Shown here one piece after another: positions 33,265 through 43,301 of a stretch of 64,000 nucleotides of DNA. The stretch is from the NCBI RefSeq assembly GCF_007830035.1, contig NZ_VLKN01000001.1, positions 248,001-312,000 of the forward strand. The letters run 5' to 3'. A model generated the notes under the pieces. The model was not told the DNA's origin. It did not search any database and worked only from the letters and a program-made list of their open reading frames with translations. The first letter of the stretch is position 1, and every line of letters starts with the position of its first letter. The stretch is from Luteimonas cucumeris. Lineage in GTDB: Bacteria > Pseudomonadota > Gammaproteobacteria > Xanthomonadales > Xanthomonadaceae. Position numbers and translations under genes: made by a program.

Positions 33265-36200
33265 ATGAACCGCACGCCGCTGTACGCCGCGTTGTTGCTG
33301 CTGTTGTCCGCTCCCGCCATCGCCGCCACCCAGGCTGCCGAACCAATCGATTCCCCCGTCGAAGAAGCTGCGTCGAGCTGCCCGGATTCCGCCACGCCCG
33401 ATACCGCCGGCGACGAATGTCCGACGCCGTCCGCGTCCGTCCAGGCCGCCGAAGGTTCGCGCTACGTGCAGGCCGACGGCGTCGGCGATGGCAGCGACGA
33501 CGCCGTGGCCAGCGGCGGCTATGCGATCGCCGCCGGTTCCGCCAGCCGCGCCGAAGGCGACATGGCCGTGGCGATGGGCCGCGACAGCGCCGCCACCAGC
33601 TATGCGGCGATCGCGATCGGCAACCAGTCGGCGACCGCCGGCGAGTACGCGCTGGCGGTGGGGCACCAGGCGCAGGCCAGTGAAATGAGCGGTGTCGCGG
33701 TGGGCGCCGGCGCGAACGCCGCGGGTCCGTCCGCAGTCGCCATCGGCGGCCAGTACAGCTGGATCGCCGGCTGGAAGAAGACCCAGGCGGCCGGCGGGCA
33801 CGCGGTCGCGGTCGGCTCCGGCGCGAATGCATCGGGCGAGTTCAGCACCGCGCTGGGCCCGGATGCCTTCGCCACCGGCGACAACAGCGCCGCGTTGGGC
33901 GCCGGCTCATCCGCCGGCGGCGCCGACAGTCTGGCGCTGGGACTGATCTCCAGGGCCGAAGGCGCCGGCGCCATCGCCACCGGCGTAGCCAGTCGCGCAC
34001 TCGGACCGATCAGCACCGCGCTCGGCGCGAACAGCTTCGCCGATGGCGAAGGCGGCACCGCCGTGGGCACGTATGCGGCCGCCACCACCACCGGCGCGAC
34101 CTCGATCGGCCCGGGCAGCGAGGCCACTGCCTATTTCGCGACCGCACTGGGTGGCAACAGCGAAGCCTCGGCCGAGCACAGCGTCGCGATCGGTGCGTAC
34201 TCGGTCGCTGATCGCGCGCATACCGTATCGGTCGGCGCGGCCGGCGACGAACGCCAGATCGTCAACGTCGCCGCCGGCAGCGAGGCCACCGATGCGGTGA
34301 ACCTGCAGCAGCTGCAGGACGCGACACAGAACAGCCAATATCTTGCCGCCAGCGGCAGCGCCGACAGCGACAACGCGGCGGCGGTCGATGGCGACTACGC
34401 CACCGCCGTGGGCGAGTCCGCGTTCGCCGGCAACAGCGGTGCCACGGCCGCCGGCAGCGGCGCGTTCGCGCTGGGTGCCGAAGCGACGGCGATCGGTTTC
34501 GGCAGCGTCGCGTCCGGTGACCACAGCGCCGCGTTCGGCGCCAGCGTCGAGGCGTCCGGTGTCAGCAGCATCGCGATGGGCGGGCAGCTCGACTACACCT
34601 ATATCGACAGCGAAACGCAGCAGCCGGTGACGCTGACCGGTAACACCGGCGCCAGTGGCGCGGCGGCCAGCGCGTTCGGCAACGGCGCACAGGCCAGTGG
34701 CGAACTGGCGACCGCGGTCGGTGCGGTGTCTTCGGCTTCCGGACAATGGGCCACGGCGGTCGGTTCGCGCGCCAACGCCGAAGGCGCGAGCAGCGTGGCG
34801 ATGGGCGACGGCGCGCAGGCGACCGGCGACCAGAGCACCGCCGTCGGTGGCACCCGCCCTGCGGGCCGCGTACTCGGTCGCGCGGCGACCCTGGCCACCG
34901 CCGAGCGCGCGTCGGCCTTCGGTTCCAGCGCGCAGGCGACCGGCATCCAGTCGACCGCACTGGGCTGGTATTCGAACGCATCCGGCGTCAGCGGCACTGC
35001 CGTGGGCAGCGGCGCGTCCGTCTACACGCAGTGGTCGACGGCGATCGGTGCATCTTCGATGGCCAATGCCTTCGGCGCGACCGCGCTGGGTTTCTATGCG
35101 TTCGCGCTGGAGGATTACAGCGTCGCGCTCGGCACCGGTTCGGTTGCCGACCGCGCCAATGCCGTGTCGGTCGGCGCCGGCGTCAACATCGACGGCTTCC
35201 CGGAGAACCGGCAGATCACCCACGTCGCCGACGGCACCGAGGCCAACGACGCGGTCAACCTCTCGCAGTTGGAAGACGCCACCGTCAGCGTGAAATATCT
35301 CGCCGCCAGCGGCGATGCCGACAACGACCAGGGCGCATCGGTCGACGGCGATTTCGCCACCGCGGTGGGTTCCGCCGCTTCGGCGTTCGGCAATGGCGCG
35401 TCGGCGTTCGGCAGCGGCGCGTTCGCGTTGCAGCAGAACGCGACCGCTTCCGGTTTCAACAGCCTGGCGTCCGGCAGCAACAGCTCCGCGTACGGCGCCG
35501 GCAGCCAGGCCACCGGCGAGGGCGCCACCGCCATCGGCGGACAGATGCAGGTGATGAACGGCGAGACCTGGGAGTGGGAAACCTGGAGCACCGAGGCCAC
35601 TGGCAAGCAGGCGGTCGCCGTCGGCACCGCCGCGCACGCCACCGACTACAACGCGATTGCCATCGGCCCCACGTCCGAAGCCAGCGGCAGGCAGACCATC
35701 GCGCTGGGCGGATCGAGTACCGCACGTGGCGACAAGGCCATCGCCATCGGCAACCAGGCGCGTGCCTACGACGTGCTCGCCGTGGCGATCGGCGCCAGCG
35801 CGCAGGCGCAGGGGCCGCGCAGCGTCGCCATCGGTGCCAACGCGGTGGCCTACGACGAATCCAACACCGCCGTCGGCCAGTACTCGGGCACGGCCGGTGC
35901 GTATGCCAGCGCCTTCGGCCGCCAGGCCAAGGGCCGCGTCGAACGCAGCACCGCGCTCGGCGCGCAGACCGATGCGCGCGCGATCAACAGCGTGGCGCTG
36001 GGTGCGTACTCGATCGCCGACCGTGCCGACACCGTCTCGGTGGGATCGGTCGGCGAGGAACGCCAGATCGTCAACGTCGCCGCCGGCACCGAGGCCACCG
36101 ACGCGGTCAATCTGTCGCAACTGGAAGACGCGACCGGCAGCGTCAAATACCTCGCCGCCAGCGGCGATGCCGACAACGACCAGGGCGCATCGGTCGACGG

Positions 36201-39200
36201 CGATTTCGCCACCGCGGTCGGCTCCGGCGCGTCGGCGCTGAGCAATGGCGCCACCGCGTTCGGCAGCGGTGCGTTCGCGCTCGGCGAATTCGCCACCGCC
36301 GGCGGTTTCAATTCCGTCGCCTCGGCGCAGTGGGCCACGGCCTACGGCGTCGGCAGCCAGGCGACCGGGCAAAGCGCGGTCGCGGTCGGCGGACGCATGG
36401 TGGTCTGGGACGGCAACACCGGTGAAGAGCAGATCTGGTCGACCGAAGCGTCCGGCCAGGAAAGCACCGCGATCGGCACTGCCGCGCGCGCCACGAATTA
36501 CGGCAGCACCGCGATCGGCGTGGTGTCGGAATCCAGCGGCGAAACCTCGACCGCAATCGGCGCGGCCAGCACCGCACGCGGCGACTGGGCCGTGGCCGTC
36601 GGCGGCGAGTCGCGCGCCTACGGCGCGTTCAGCACCGCGCTGGGCAACCAGGCGCAGGCGCGCGGCGATCGCACCATCGCGATGGGCGGCTTGTCCGTCG
36701 CCGAAGGCACCGAAAGCCTGTCCTTCGGCGGCCTGTCCGCGACTGGCGGCACGCAGAGCGTGGCGCTGGGCTGGAACAGCATCGTCTTCCCCGGCGCCGA
36801 CGGCAGCATGGCGCTGGGCGCAAACAGCGAAGTCGCGCCGGGCGTGCAGAACTCGGTCGCGCTCGGCAGCTTCTCGTATGCGGACCGCGCGAATGCGGTG
36901 TCGGTCGGCACGCCGGCACGCGACCACAACGGCCAGTTGCCGGTACCGGTGGAAGCGATCGATCGGCAGATCATCCACGTTGCGGCCGGCACCGAAGCCA
37001 CCGACGCGGTCAACCTCGCGCAGCTGGAAGACGCGACCGGCAGCGTGAAATACCTCGCCGCCAGCGGCGATGCCGACAACGACCAGGGCGCTGAAATCGA
37101 TGGCGATTTCGCCACTGCGGTCGGCTCGGCCGCATCCGCGCTGAACTTCGGTGCGACCGCGATGGGCAGCGGCGCGATGGCGCTGGGCGAGTACGCGACC
37201 GCATCGGGCTTCAACAGCGTCGCGTCCGGCACGTGGAGCGCCGCCTACGGCGTCGGCAGCGAAGCGTCCGGCCAGAGCAGCACCGCGATCGGCGGACAGA
37301 TGCAGGTGTTCGATTGGGAAACGCAGGAATACCAGACCTGGTCGACGATCGCTTCCGGCCAGGAAAGCACCGCGATCGGCGTCGCCGCCATGGCCACCGA
37401 GTACGGCACGATCGCGATCGGTCCGGTCGCCCAGGCATCGGGCGACGGCGCCATCGCGATCGGCGCGACCAGCCGCGCCAGCGCGTATCGCAGCCTGGCG
37501 TTGGGCCTGGGTGCGAACGCCGACGGAGAAAGGACGGTGTCGATCGGCACGCAGGCCGAAGCCATCGGCGACCGCAGCGTCGTGGTCGGTCCCGACTCGA
37601 TCGCCTACGGCGAGGCCAACACCGTGGTCGGCCAGCTGGCCGGCAGCGACGGCCTTGACAGCAGCGCGTTCGGCCGCCAGGCCAAGGCACGCGTGCAGGG
37701 CAGCACCGCGCTCGGCGCGCAGACCGATGTGCTCGCCGATCGTGCCGTGGCATTGGGCGCGTACTCGGTCGCCGATCGCGCCAACACCGTGTCGGTGGGC
37801 AGCGCCTACGAAATGATCGACAGCGACGGTTATCCGGTCGCGCCGTTCCAGCGCCAGATCACCAATGTCGCCGCCGGCACCGAGGACTACGACGCGGTCA
37901 ACGTCGCGCAGTTGAAGGACGCGACCGGCGATCTGCATTACCTCGCCGCGAACGGCAGCGACGACGACGACCAGGCGGCCACGGCGGAAGGCGACTTCAG
38001 CACCGCGGTCGGCTCCGCAGCATCGGCGCTGGAGGCGGGTACGACGGCACTGGGCAGCGGCGCGTTCGCGCTCGGCCAGTACGCGACCGCCACCGGCTAC
38101 AACAGTGCCGCCACCGGCGCCTACGACAGCGCCTATGGCACCGGCAGCGAAGCTTCCGGCGGCAGCGCCACCGCGATCGGCGGCTACGCGCAGGTCTGGG
38201 ACGGCAATACCGGCGAGCAGATGCTGCTGGCGACGCGGGCGGTCGGGGCGGAGAGCACCGCGATCGGCGCCGGTGCGCAGGCGCTGGAATACGCCAGCGT
38301 CGCGGTGGGCAGCAGCGCCTACGCCGGTGGCGAGATGGCGGTGGCGGTCGGCGGCAGCGCGCAGGGCAAGAGCAGCGTCGCGGTGGGCCGCAACAGTCGT
38401 TCGGCCGACTACGCCACGGCGCTGGGCATGGGCAGCGCGGCAACGCAGAACAATGCGATCGCCGTCGGCGTGGGCAGCCAGGCGCAGGGCGCAGTGTCGG
38501 TGAGCATCGGCGCCTCGTCGTTCGCCACCGCGCAAGGTGCCATTTCGCTCGGCAACCTGACCGTGAGTCATGGCGAATATTCGACCGCGCTGGGCACGCA
38601 GGCCTGGGCCGAAGGCGCCAACAGCGTGGCGCTGGGGGCGATGTCCGATGCCATCCGCGCCAACGCCGTGTCGGTCGGTTCCGCCAACCGCGGGCTGAGC
38701 CGGCAGATCACCAACGTGGCCGCAGGCACCGAGGACCTGGACGCGGTCAACCTCGCGCAGTTGAACGCGGTCGCCGATTCGATCGAGGACGGCAACCGCT
38801 ACTTCAAGGCCGAAGGTCTCGGCGACGACGATGCGCTCGCCAAGGGCAAGTACGCCGTCGCCGCCGGTGCGCGCAGCAGCGCACGCGGCACCGGCACCAC
38901 CGCGCTCGGCGGCAATGCGCTGGCCGATGGGCAGTACGCGACCGCAGCCGGTTTCGGCAGCCAGGCGATGGCCGCCAACAGCGCCGCGTTCGGTGCCGGC
39001 GCCCGTGCCTCGAAGGGCGGTGCCAGCGCGTTCGGCGAATCGTCGAGCGCATCGGGTGCCAACAGCACGGCGCTCGGCGTCGACAGCGAGGCGTCGGCGC
39101 GCAACAGCGTGGCGCTGGGTGCAGGTTCGGTCGCCGACCGCGCCAACACCGTCGCGGTCGGTGCGTCGGATGCCGAACGCCGGATCGTGCACGTCGCCGC

Positions 39201-40200
39201 CGGCACCGCCGGTACCGACGCGGTCAACGTCGACCAGTTGTTCTCGGTGCAGCGCGGCGTCGCCGACATACTGGGTGGCGGCGCGCGACTGGATGCGTTC
39301 GGTGGACTCGTTGGTCCGCGTTTCAACGTGATGGGCGGCGTGTTCGGCAATGTCGGCGATGCGCTGACCGCGCTCGACAAAGGCTGGTCGGCACTGGATG
39401 GCCGCGTGTCCGCGCTGGAGACGGAAGTCGGCACGAACACGGATACGGCTGCAGCCGGATCGGATGCGACGGCAGGCAACGCCAAGCAGACCGCGGTGGC
39501 CGCCAGCGTAGCGCGACCGGCCGCCAGCCACCGGGCTGCGGTCGCCAGCAGTGCAGTGGCCAGCGATGCCGTCGCCAGCAACGCGGTGGGCACGCACGAC
39601 ACCGCGATCGTTGCCGCCAGCGAATCCGCCGCAGCACCCGCCAGCACCGGCACGGCGCTGGGCCAGGGCGCACGCGTCGCGTCCGAAGCGTCCAATGCGG
39701 TCGCGCTCGGACAGGACTCGGTCGCCGATCGCGCCAACACCGTGTCGATGGGCTCGGTCGGCCACGAACGCCAGGTCGCCAACGTCGCCGACGGCGCGCG
39801 CGCCACCGACGCGGCCAACGTGCGCCAGGTCAATGCCGGCGACGCGCAGACGCTGACCCAGTCCAAGGCCTATACCGATGCGCGCTTCAACGAGGCGATG
39901 GCCACGCCGATGGCCGCGGTCGACGACCTGCGCGACCTGGTTGGTCAGCGTTTCGACGAACAGGGCAAGCGCATCGACCGCGTCGGCGCGATGAACGCGG
40001 CGATGGTCAACATGGCCACCAGCGCCGCCGGCGTGCGCACCCAGAACCGCGTCGGTGTCGGTGCCGGTTTCTCCGGCGGCGAACAGGCGCTGTCGGTCGG
40101 CTATCAGCGTGCCTTCAGCGATCGCGCCACGCTCACCATCGGTGGCGCCTTCAGCGACGACGACAGCTCGGCCGGCGTCGGCCTCGGCTTCGGCTGGTAA
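33265..40200 (+). CDS. Trimeric autotransporter adhesin (YadA-like), 2311 aa
   Basis: A giant surface adhesin. Residues 1-21 are a signal peptide (LLLLLSAPAIAA). Then come head modules built of YadA-like heptad/14-mer repeats (xAxAxGxxSxAxG) and eight neck units (ADRAxTVSVG ... ERQIVNVAAGTEATDAVNLxQL) starting near residues 315, 629, 918, 1207, 1502, 1797, 1957 and 2154. Several modules open with a near-identical YLAASGDADNDQGA block. The C-terminus has a coiled-coil stalk (AVDDLRDLVGQRFDEQGKRIDRVGAMNAAMVNMATSA) and the YadA anchor (RVGVGAGFSGGEQALSVGYQRAFSDRATLTIGGAF ... FGW) that makes the trimeric 12-strand outer-membrane barrel. It mediates attachment or biofilm. No extended signal peptide. 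Confidence 0.95.
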   Translation: MNRTPLYAALLLLLSAPAIAATQAAEPIDSPVEEAASSCPDSATPDTAGDECPTPSASVQAAEGSRYVQADGVGDGSDDAVASGGYAIAAGSASRAEGDMAVAMGRDSAATSYAAIAIGNQSATAGEYALAVGHQAQASEMSGVAVGAGANAAGPSAVAIGGQYSWIAGWKKTQAAGGHAVAVGSGANASGEFSTALGPDAFATGDNSAALGAGSSAGGADSLALGLISRAEGAGAIATGVASRALGPISTALGANSFADGEGGTAVGTYAAATTTGATSIGPGSEATAYFATALGGNSEASAEHSVAIGAYSVADRAHTVSVGAAGDERQIVNVAAGSEATDAVNLQQLQDATQNSQYLAASGSADSDNAAAVDGDYATAVGESAFAGNSGATAAGSGAFALGAEATAIGFGSVASGDHSAAFGASVEASGVSSIAMGGQLDYTYIDSETQQPVTLTGNTGASGAAASAFGNGAQASGELATAVGAVSSASGQWATAVGSRANAEGASSVAMGDGAQATGDQSTAVGGTRPAGRVLGRAATLATAERASAFGSSAQATGIQSTALGWYSNASGVSGTAVGSGASVYTQWSTAIGASSMANAFGATALGFYAFALEDYSVALGTGSVADRANAVSVGAGVNIDGFPENRQITHVADGTEANDAVNLSQLEDATVSVKYLAASGDADNDQGASVDGDFATAVGSAASAFGNGASAFGSGAFALQQNATASGFNSLASGSNSSAYGAGSQATGEGATAIGGQMQVMNGETWEWETWSTEATGKQAVAVGTAAHATDYNAIAIGPTSEASGRQTIALGGSSTARGDKAIAIGNQARAYDVLAVAIGASAQAQGPRSVAIGANAVAYDESNTAVGQYSGTAGAYASAFGRQAKGRVERSTALGAQTDARAINSVALGAYSIADRADTVSVGSVGEERQIVNVAAGTEATDAVNLSQLEDATGSVKYLAASGDADNDQGASVDGDFATAVGSGASALSNGATAFGSGAFALGEFATAGGFNSVASAQWATAYGVGSQATGQSAVAVGGRMVVWDGNTGEEQIWSTEASGQESTAIGTAARATNYGSTAIGVVSESSGETSTAIGAASTARGDWAVAVGGESRAYGAFSTALGNQAQARGDRTIAMGGLSVAEGTESLSFGGLSATGGTQSVALGWNSIVFPGADGSMALGANSEVAPGVQNSVALGSFSYADRANAVSVGTPARDHNGQLPVPVEAIDRQIIHVAAGTEATDAVNLAQLEDATGSVKYLAASGDADNDQGAEIDGDFATAVGSAASALNFGATAMGSGAMALGEYATASGFNSVASGTWSAAYGVGSEASGQSSTAIGGQMQVFDWETQEYQTWSTIASGQESTAIGVAAMATEYGTIAIGPVAQASGDGAIAIGATSRASAYRSLALGLGANADGERTVSIGTQAEAIGDRSVVVGPDSIAYGEANTVVGQLAGSDGLDSSAFGRQAKARVQGSTALGAQTDVLADRAVALGAYSVADRANTVSVGSAYEMIDSDGYPVAPFQRQITNVAAGTEDYDAVNVAQLKDATGDLHYLAANGSDDDDQAATAEGDFSTAVGSAASALEAGTTALGSGAFALGQYATATGYNSAATGAYDSAYGTGSEASGGSATAIGGYAQVWDGNTGEQMLLATRAVGAESTAIGAGAQALEYASVAVGSSAYAGGEMAVAVGGSAQGKSSVAVGRNSRSADYATALGMGSAATQNNAIAVGVGSQAQGAVSVSIGASSFATAQGAISLGNLTVSHGEYSTALGTQAWAEGANSVALGAMSDAIRANAVSVGSANRGLSRQITNVAAGTEDLDAVNLAQLNAVADSIEDGNRYFKAEGLGDDDALAKGKYAVAAGARSSARGTGTTALGGNALADGQYATAAGFGSQAMAANSAAFGAGARASKGGASAFGESSSASGANSTALGVDSEASARNSVALGAGSVADRANTVAVGASDAERRIVHVAAGTAGTDAVNVDQLFSVQRGVADILGGGARLDAFGGLVGPRFNVMGGVFGNVGDALTALDKGWSALDGRVSALETEVGTNTDTAAAGSDATAGNAKQTAVAASVARPAASHRAAVASSAVASDAVASNAVGTHDTAIVAASESAAAPASTGTALGQGARVASEASNAVALGQDSVADRANTVSMGSVGHERQVANVADGARATDAANVRQVNAGDAQTLTQSKAYTDARFNEAMATPMAAVDDLRDLVGQRFDEQGKRIDRVGAMNAAMVNMATSAAGVRTQNRVGVGAGFSGGEQALSVGYQRAFSDRATLTIGGAFSDDDSSAGVGLGFGW
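35269..37130 (+). repeat. Long direct repeats within the adhesin gene
   Basis: Near-identical ~108-bp copies at 35269-35376, 36120-36227 and 37023-37130, each spanning the end of a neck and start of a head module (LEDATGSVKYLAASGD ... FATAVGS). The spacings (about 851 and 903 bp) mark modules duplicated recently. More diverged copies begin near 34315, 37915 and 38760. Confidence 0.85.
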
Positions 40201-40254
40201 TTCCGCTGGTAACTCACGCATCGCATCGCTTTCGACCTCCTCGTCAGTCCCTTG

Positions 40255-40279
40255 CCGGCCACGGACGGCCTGCTTTTTT
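40255..40279 (+). terminator. Weak intrinsic terminator after the adhesin
   Basis: A GGCC/GGCC stem (with ACGGAC between) leads to TGC then TTTTTT at 40274-40279, 55 nt after the adhesin stop. The stem is short; some read-through into the protease gene is likely. Confidence 0.45.
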
Positions 40280-40341
40280 CCACTGCCCCCGCAGAACAGA
40301 CGCCGCACGCACGTCGCGCGGCCACCAACCCGGAGAGTTCC

Positions 40342-42201
40342 ATGACCTCGTCATCCACCCGCATCACGTCCTGCCTGCTCGCCGCCGCCATCGCGATGTC
40401 GATCTCACCGCTGGCCTTCGCCGGCAACCCGCACGCGCCGCTGCGCGCGGTGGCCGCCGCCGGTACGTCCGGCGACCAGGCCAGCGTCGACCGTTTCATC
40501 GTCCGTTACCGTCCCGGCACGCTGCAGGCCAGCGACAGCCAGCGCGCCGTCGGCGCCGTGCGCGCCGCGCTGCAGCAGTCGGGCCTGGTCGGCGCGAGCA
40601 GTGCCGCTTCCGTGCGGCATGTGCGCAAGACCGCATCTGGCGCCGACGTGGTCAAGCTGTCGCGTCCGCTCGATCGCGTCGCCAGCGCGGCGTTGATGCG
40701 CAGGCTCGCCGCCGATCCGGCCGTGGCGCATGTCGAGCCGGACCTGCGCGCGTTCCACACCGGCAATGAAATCCTGCGCGCACCGACGCCCGCGGCGCTG
40801 CCGACGGCGACGCCCGATGACGAGTACTACGCCTCGCACCAGTGGCATCTGCACCATCCCACCGGTGGCATGGGCGCACCGGCCGCGTGGAACCAGGCGA
40901 CCGGCGAAGGCGTGGTCGTGGCAGTGCTCGATACCGGCGTGGTCGCGCACGACGATCTCGACGGCAGCGTGCTGGAAGGCTACGACTTCATCACCGATGC
41001 CTTCGTCTCGCGCCGCGACAGCGACGAACGCGTGCCCGGCGCGCACGACTACGGCGACTGGAACGACGACCCGACCCAGTGCGACGTCACGCCCAGCAGC
41101 TTCCACGGCACCCACGTGTCCGGCACCGTCGCCGAACAGACCGGCAACGGTCTTGGCATGGCCGGCGTCGCGCACGACGCCAAGGTGTTGCCGATACGCG
41201 TGCTGGGACGCTGCGGCGGCTACACCTCGGACATCGCCGACGCCATCGTCTGGGCTTCCGGCGGCAGCGTCGACGGCGTGCCGGCGAATGAGAATCCGGC
41301 CGAAGTCGTCAACCTCAGCCTCGGCGGCAACCGCGCCTGCGAGGCAAATTCGGAATACCAGCTGGCCATCGACCAGGCCATCGCCAACGGCACCACGGTG
41401 GTTGCCGCCGCGGGCAACTACAACGTCGACATGTCGCAGTTCAGCCCGGCCAGCTGCGCCGGCGTGATCGCCGTCGGTGCCACGCGCATCACCGGCGGCA
41501 AGGCCAACTATTCCAACTTCGGCGACGGCGTCGACCTGTCCGCGCCCGGCGGCGGCGGGCAGGTGGACGGCAATCCCAACGGTTACGTCTGGCAGAACAT
41601 CAACGACAGCGCGACCTCGCCGGAAGAAGGCCAGCAGAACTACGGGGGCATGGCCGGCACCTCGATGGCGGCGCCGCACGTGGCCGGCGTGGTCGCGCTG
41701 GTGCAGGGCATCGCGACGACGCCACTGACGCCGGCCGCAATCGAAACGCTGCTGAAGGACACTGCGCGCGAGTTCCCGGTCAGCATCCCGTCGAGCACGC
41801 CGCTGGGCGTGGGCATCCTCGACGCCGCCGCGGCGGTCGCCGGTGTGGTGCCGCCGTGCGAGGGCGACGACTGCGAACCGCCGATCGAGGCGACGCCGAT
41901 CGTCAACCGTTCTCCGGTCGGCGGACTGATGGGCGATGAAGGCGAGGCGCTGCTGTTCTCGATCGACGTGCCCGCCGGTGCCAGCAACCTCAACTTCCTC
42001 AGCTACAGCGGCTCCGGCGACGTCTCGATGCTGGTCAGCTTCAACGCCGAACCGATGCCCGATGCCGCCGACTTCCGCTCCACGCGCCCGGGCAACAACG
42101 AGCGCATCGGCATCGCCGCGCCTAAGACCGGCACCTACTACGTGAAGCTGCTGGGCGTGAAGAAGTTCGAGCGCGTGACCCTGGAGGCGCGCCACAACTA
42201 G
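40342..42201 (+). CDS. Secreted S8 serine peptidase (subtilisin-like) with PPC domain
   Basis: 619 aa. Signal peptide (residues 1-27, ending ISPLAFA), propeptide of the I9 type (RFIVRYRPGTLQASDSQRAVGAVRAAL to about 140), then a catalytic domain with D197 (VAVLDTGV), H255 (SSFHGTHVSGTV), oxyanion N359 (AAAGN) and S441 (GTSMAAPH). The C-terminal ~90 residues are a pre-peptidase C (PPC) type beta domain (GEALLFSIDVPAGASNLNFLSYSGSGDVSML). Extracellular protease. It directly follows the adhesin gene on the same strand and could process surface proteins; that link is inference. Confidence 0.95.
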   Translation: MTSSSTRITSCLLAAAIAMSISPLAFAGNPHAPLRAVAAAGTSGDQASVDRFIVRYRPGTLQASDSQRAVGAVRAALQQSGLVGASSAASVRHVRKTASGADVVKLSRPLDRVASAALMRRLAADPAVAHVEPDLRAFHTGNEILRAPTPAALPTATPDDEYYASHQWHLHHPTGGMGAPAAWNQATGEGVVVAVLDTGVVAHDDLDGSVLEGYDFITDAFVSRRDSDERVPGAHDYGDWNDDPTQCDVTPSSFHGTHVSGTVAEQTGNGLGMAGVAHDAKVLPIRVLGRCGGYTSDIADAIVWASGGSVDGVPANENPAEVVNLSLGGNRACEANSEYQLAIDQAIANGTTVVAAAGNYNVDMSQFSPASCAGVIAVGATRITGGKANYSNFGDGVDLSAPGGGGQVDGNPNGYVWQNINDSATSPEEGQQNYGGMAGTSMAAPHVAGVVALVQGIATTPLTPAAIETLLKDTAREFPVSIPSSTPLGVGILDAAAAVAGVVPPCEGDDCEPPIEATPIVNRSPVGGLMGDEGEALLFSIDVPAGASNLNFLSYSGSGDVSMLVSFNAEPMPDAADFRSTRPGNNERIGIAAPKTGTYYVKLLGVKKFERVTLEARHN

Positions 42202-42210
42202 GGGATGGCG

Positions 42211-42243
42211 ATCGATGGCCCGGTGCGATGCCGGGCCATCGAT
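42211..42243. terminator. Perfect 13-bp hairpin after the protease gene
   Basis: ATCGATGGCCCGG and its exact complement flank a 7-nt loop, 9 nt after the protease stop. There is no T-run, so it may stop or protect the transcript end rather than terminate it unaided. Confidence 0.4.
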
Positions 42244-42311
42244 GCCGTCGCCACGAATCGGCGACCCCGCGCGAACAATCCGAGTCGTATCGGCGCGATG
42301 GGTGCACCATG

Positions 42312-42575
42312 TCAGCGATCGCGGCGCGGGGACTCCACCGGCTTCTCCAGCCCCGAGATCGCATACGACAGCTCGTCCAGCTTCTCCGACAATGCCTGCT
42401 GCGCATCGGACAGGCCGCGGTTGTAGAAATAAGTGCCGATCTCGTGCGTGAAGAACTCCAGCAGGAACTCCGCATCGAACCGCCCGATGTCCTGCTTCAG
42501 CTCCTGGCCGAAATAAAGCTGGATGCGATGGACGATCGCTTCGGTTTCCGCCCTGGAGAACTTGATGTCGGTCAT
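42312..42575 (-). CDS. DUF2164 family protein
   Basis: 87 aa beginning MTDIKFSRAETEAIVHRIQLYFGQELKQDIGRFDAEFLLEFFTHEIGTYFYNRGLSDAQQALSEKLDELS, matching the small DUF2164 family (GFDAEFLLDF-type signature). Cytoplasmic helical protein of unknown function. The ATG at 42575 has AGGAA about 8 nt upstream. It is the last ordinary chromosomal gene before the repeat-rich region and the cassette array. Confidence 0.85.
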   Translation of the reverse strand: MTDIKFSRAETEAIVHRIQLYFGQELKQDIGRFDAEFLLEFFTHEIGTYFYNRGLSDAQQALSEKLDELSYAISGLEKPVESPRRDR

Positions 42576-42657
42576 CGTGGATTCCTGCGATGCATGGGTC
42601 TGTATCGAATCGATATTTTCGCCTGTCATCCACAACGCGTCGAATCGATTTTTTCCC

Positions 42658-42735
42658 TGTCATTCTGAGCGTAGCGAGGGACCTGTTCTGGGAATTCCCG
42701 GAAAAGCAGATCTCTCGCCATGCTCGGGATGACAG
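42658..42735. repeat. TCATTCTGAGCG-type interspersed repeat
   Basis: Arms CTGTCATTC and GGATGACAG face each other, with GAGCGTAGCGAGGG and TCTCTCGCCATGC inside. A related copy lies at 43786-43846, so the pair brackets the excalibur gene and the hairpin array. Confidence 0.65.
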
Positions 42736-42815
42736 CGGAGCGTGAGACGTGTTTCAGACATGTTCCAGCCATCGCTGGCAAGCCTGATCAAAAGCGCGCG
42801 CTTATCCCAGCTGCC

Positions 42816-43184
42816 CTAACGACGCCCCCGATAAGGCTCGCACCCGACACCATCATTGTCGCGGTCCAGGTGCGCCCCATAACCGGGATCTCCACGGTGC
42901 ACAGGTGCTGCACCCGCGGCGCGCGCTTCCGTGCAGTTGGCGAACACTTCCGTCGCCGCGGAATTGCGCGCAGGCGCCACCCTCGAAGGTGCAGGACGGT
43001 CGGCAGGCGCGTAGCCGGCGCGCGGTGCAGGCGCGGCACCGGCGCCCCTGTGGCAGTGGTATTCGCCGGTTTTGCGATTGGTGTGGCAACCATGCTTGTC
43101 GAGCCCGCCGCCATGCGCGCCGGCGACGTTGCTGGCAGCCAACGAGAAAACGACGAACAGCGAAATCGAACCGATCGGTCGCAC
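42816..43184 (-). CDS. YHYH/excalibur-domain secreted protein
   Basis: 122 aa: signal peptide (SISLFVVFSLAASNVAGA), a GGLDKHGCHTNRKTGEYHCH segment typical of YHYH-like/excalibur-linked proteins, a P/A-rich linker, and a C-terminal excalibur-type calcium-binding motif (VFANCTEARAAGAAPVHRGDPGYGAHLDRDNDGVGCE with DRDNDGVGCE). Extracellular or periplasmic calcium-binding protein. GTG start with AGGGGG 2-7 nt upstream. The domain pair is usual for this family in Gram-negatives. It lies directly downstream of the hairpin array. Confidence 0.85.
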   Translation of the reverse strand: MRPIGSISLFVVFSLAASNVAGAHGGGLDKHGCHTNRKTGEYHCHRGAGAAPAPRAGYAPADRPAPSRVAPARNSAATEVFANCTEARAAGAAPVHRGDPGYGAHLDRDNDGVGCEPYRGRR

Positions 43185-43301
43185 ACAGCCCCCTGTTGCG
43201 TCCCTGGGGTGGAACAGGCGTCCACCCGCTACCGCGGATCATACGGAGCCGGGCGCGGAGGCGATAACCGGCGGGAGCAGCTGCAGGGCTCGACGACCAG
43301 G

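Noticed and set aside
30650-33832. A 1060-aa antisense frame over the regulator and the adhesin start
   Set aside because: Shadow of the regulator codons, rich in R, G and Q with no domain.
33907-40308. A 2133-aa open frame antisense to the adhesin
   Set aside because: The adhesin's repetitive high-GC codons leave the opposite strand open. It has no plausible start, signal or domain and is a mirror of a well-supported gene.
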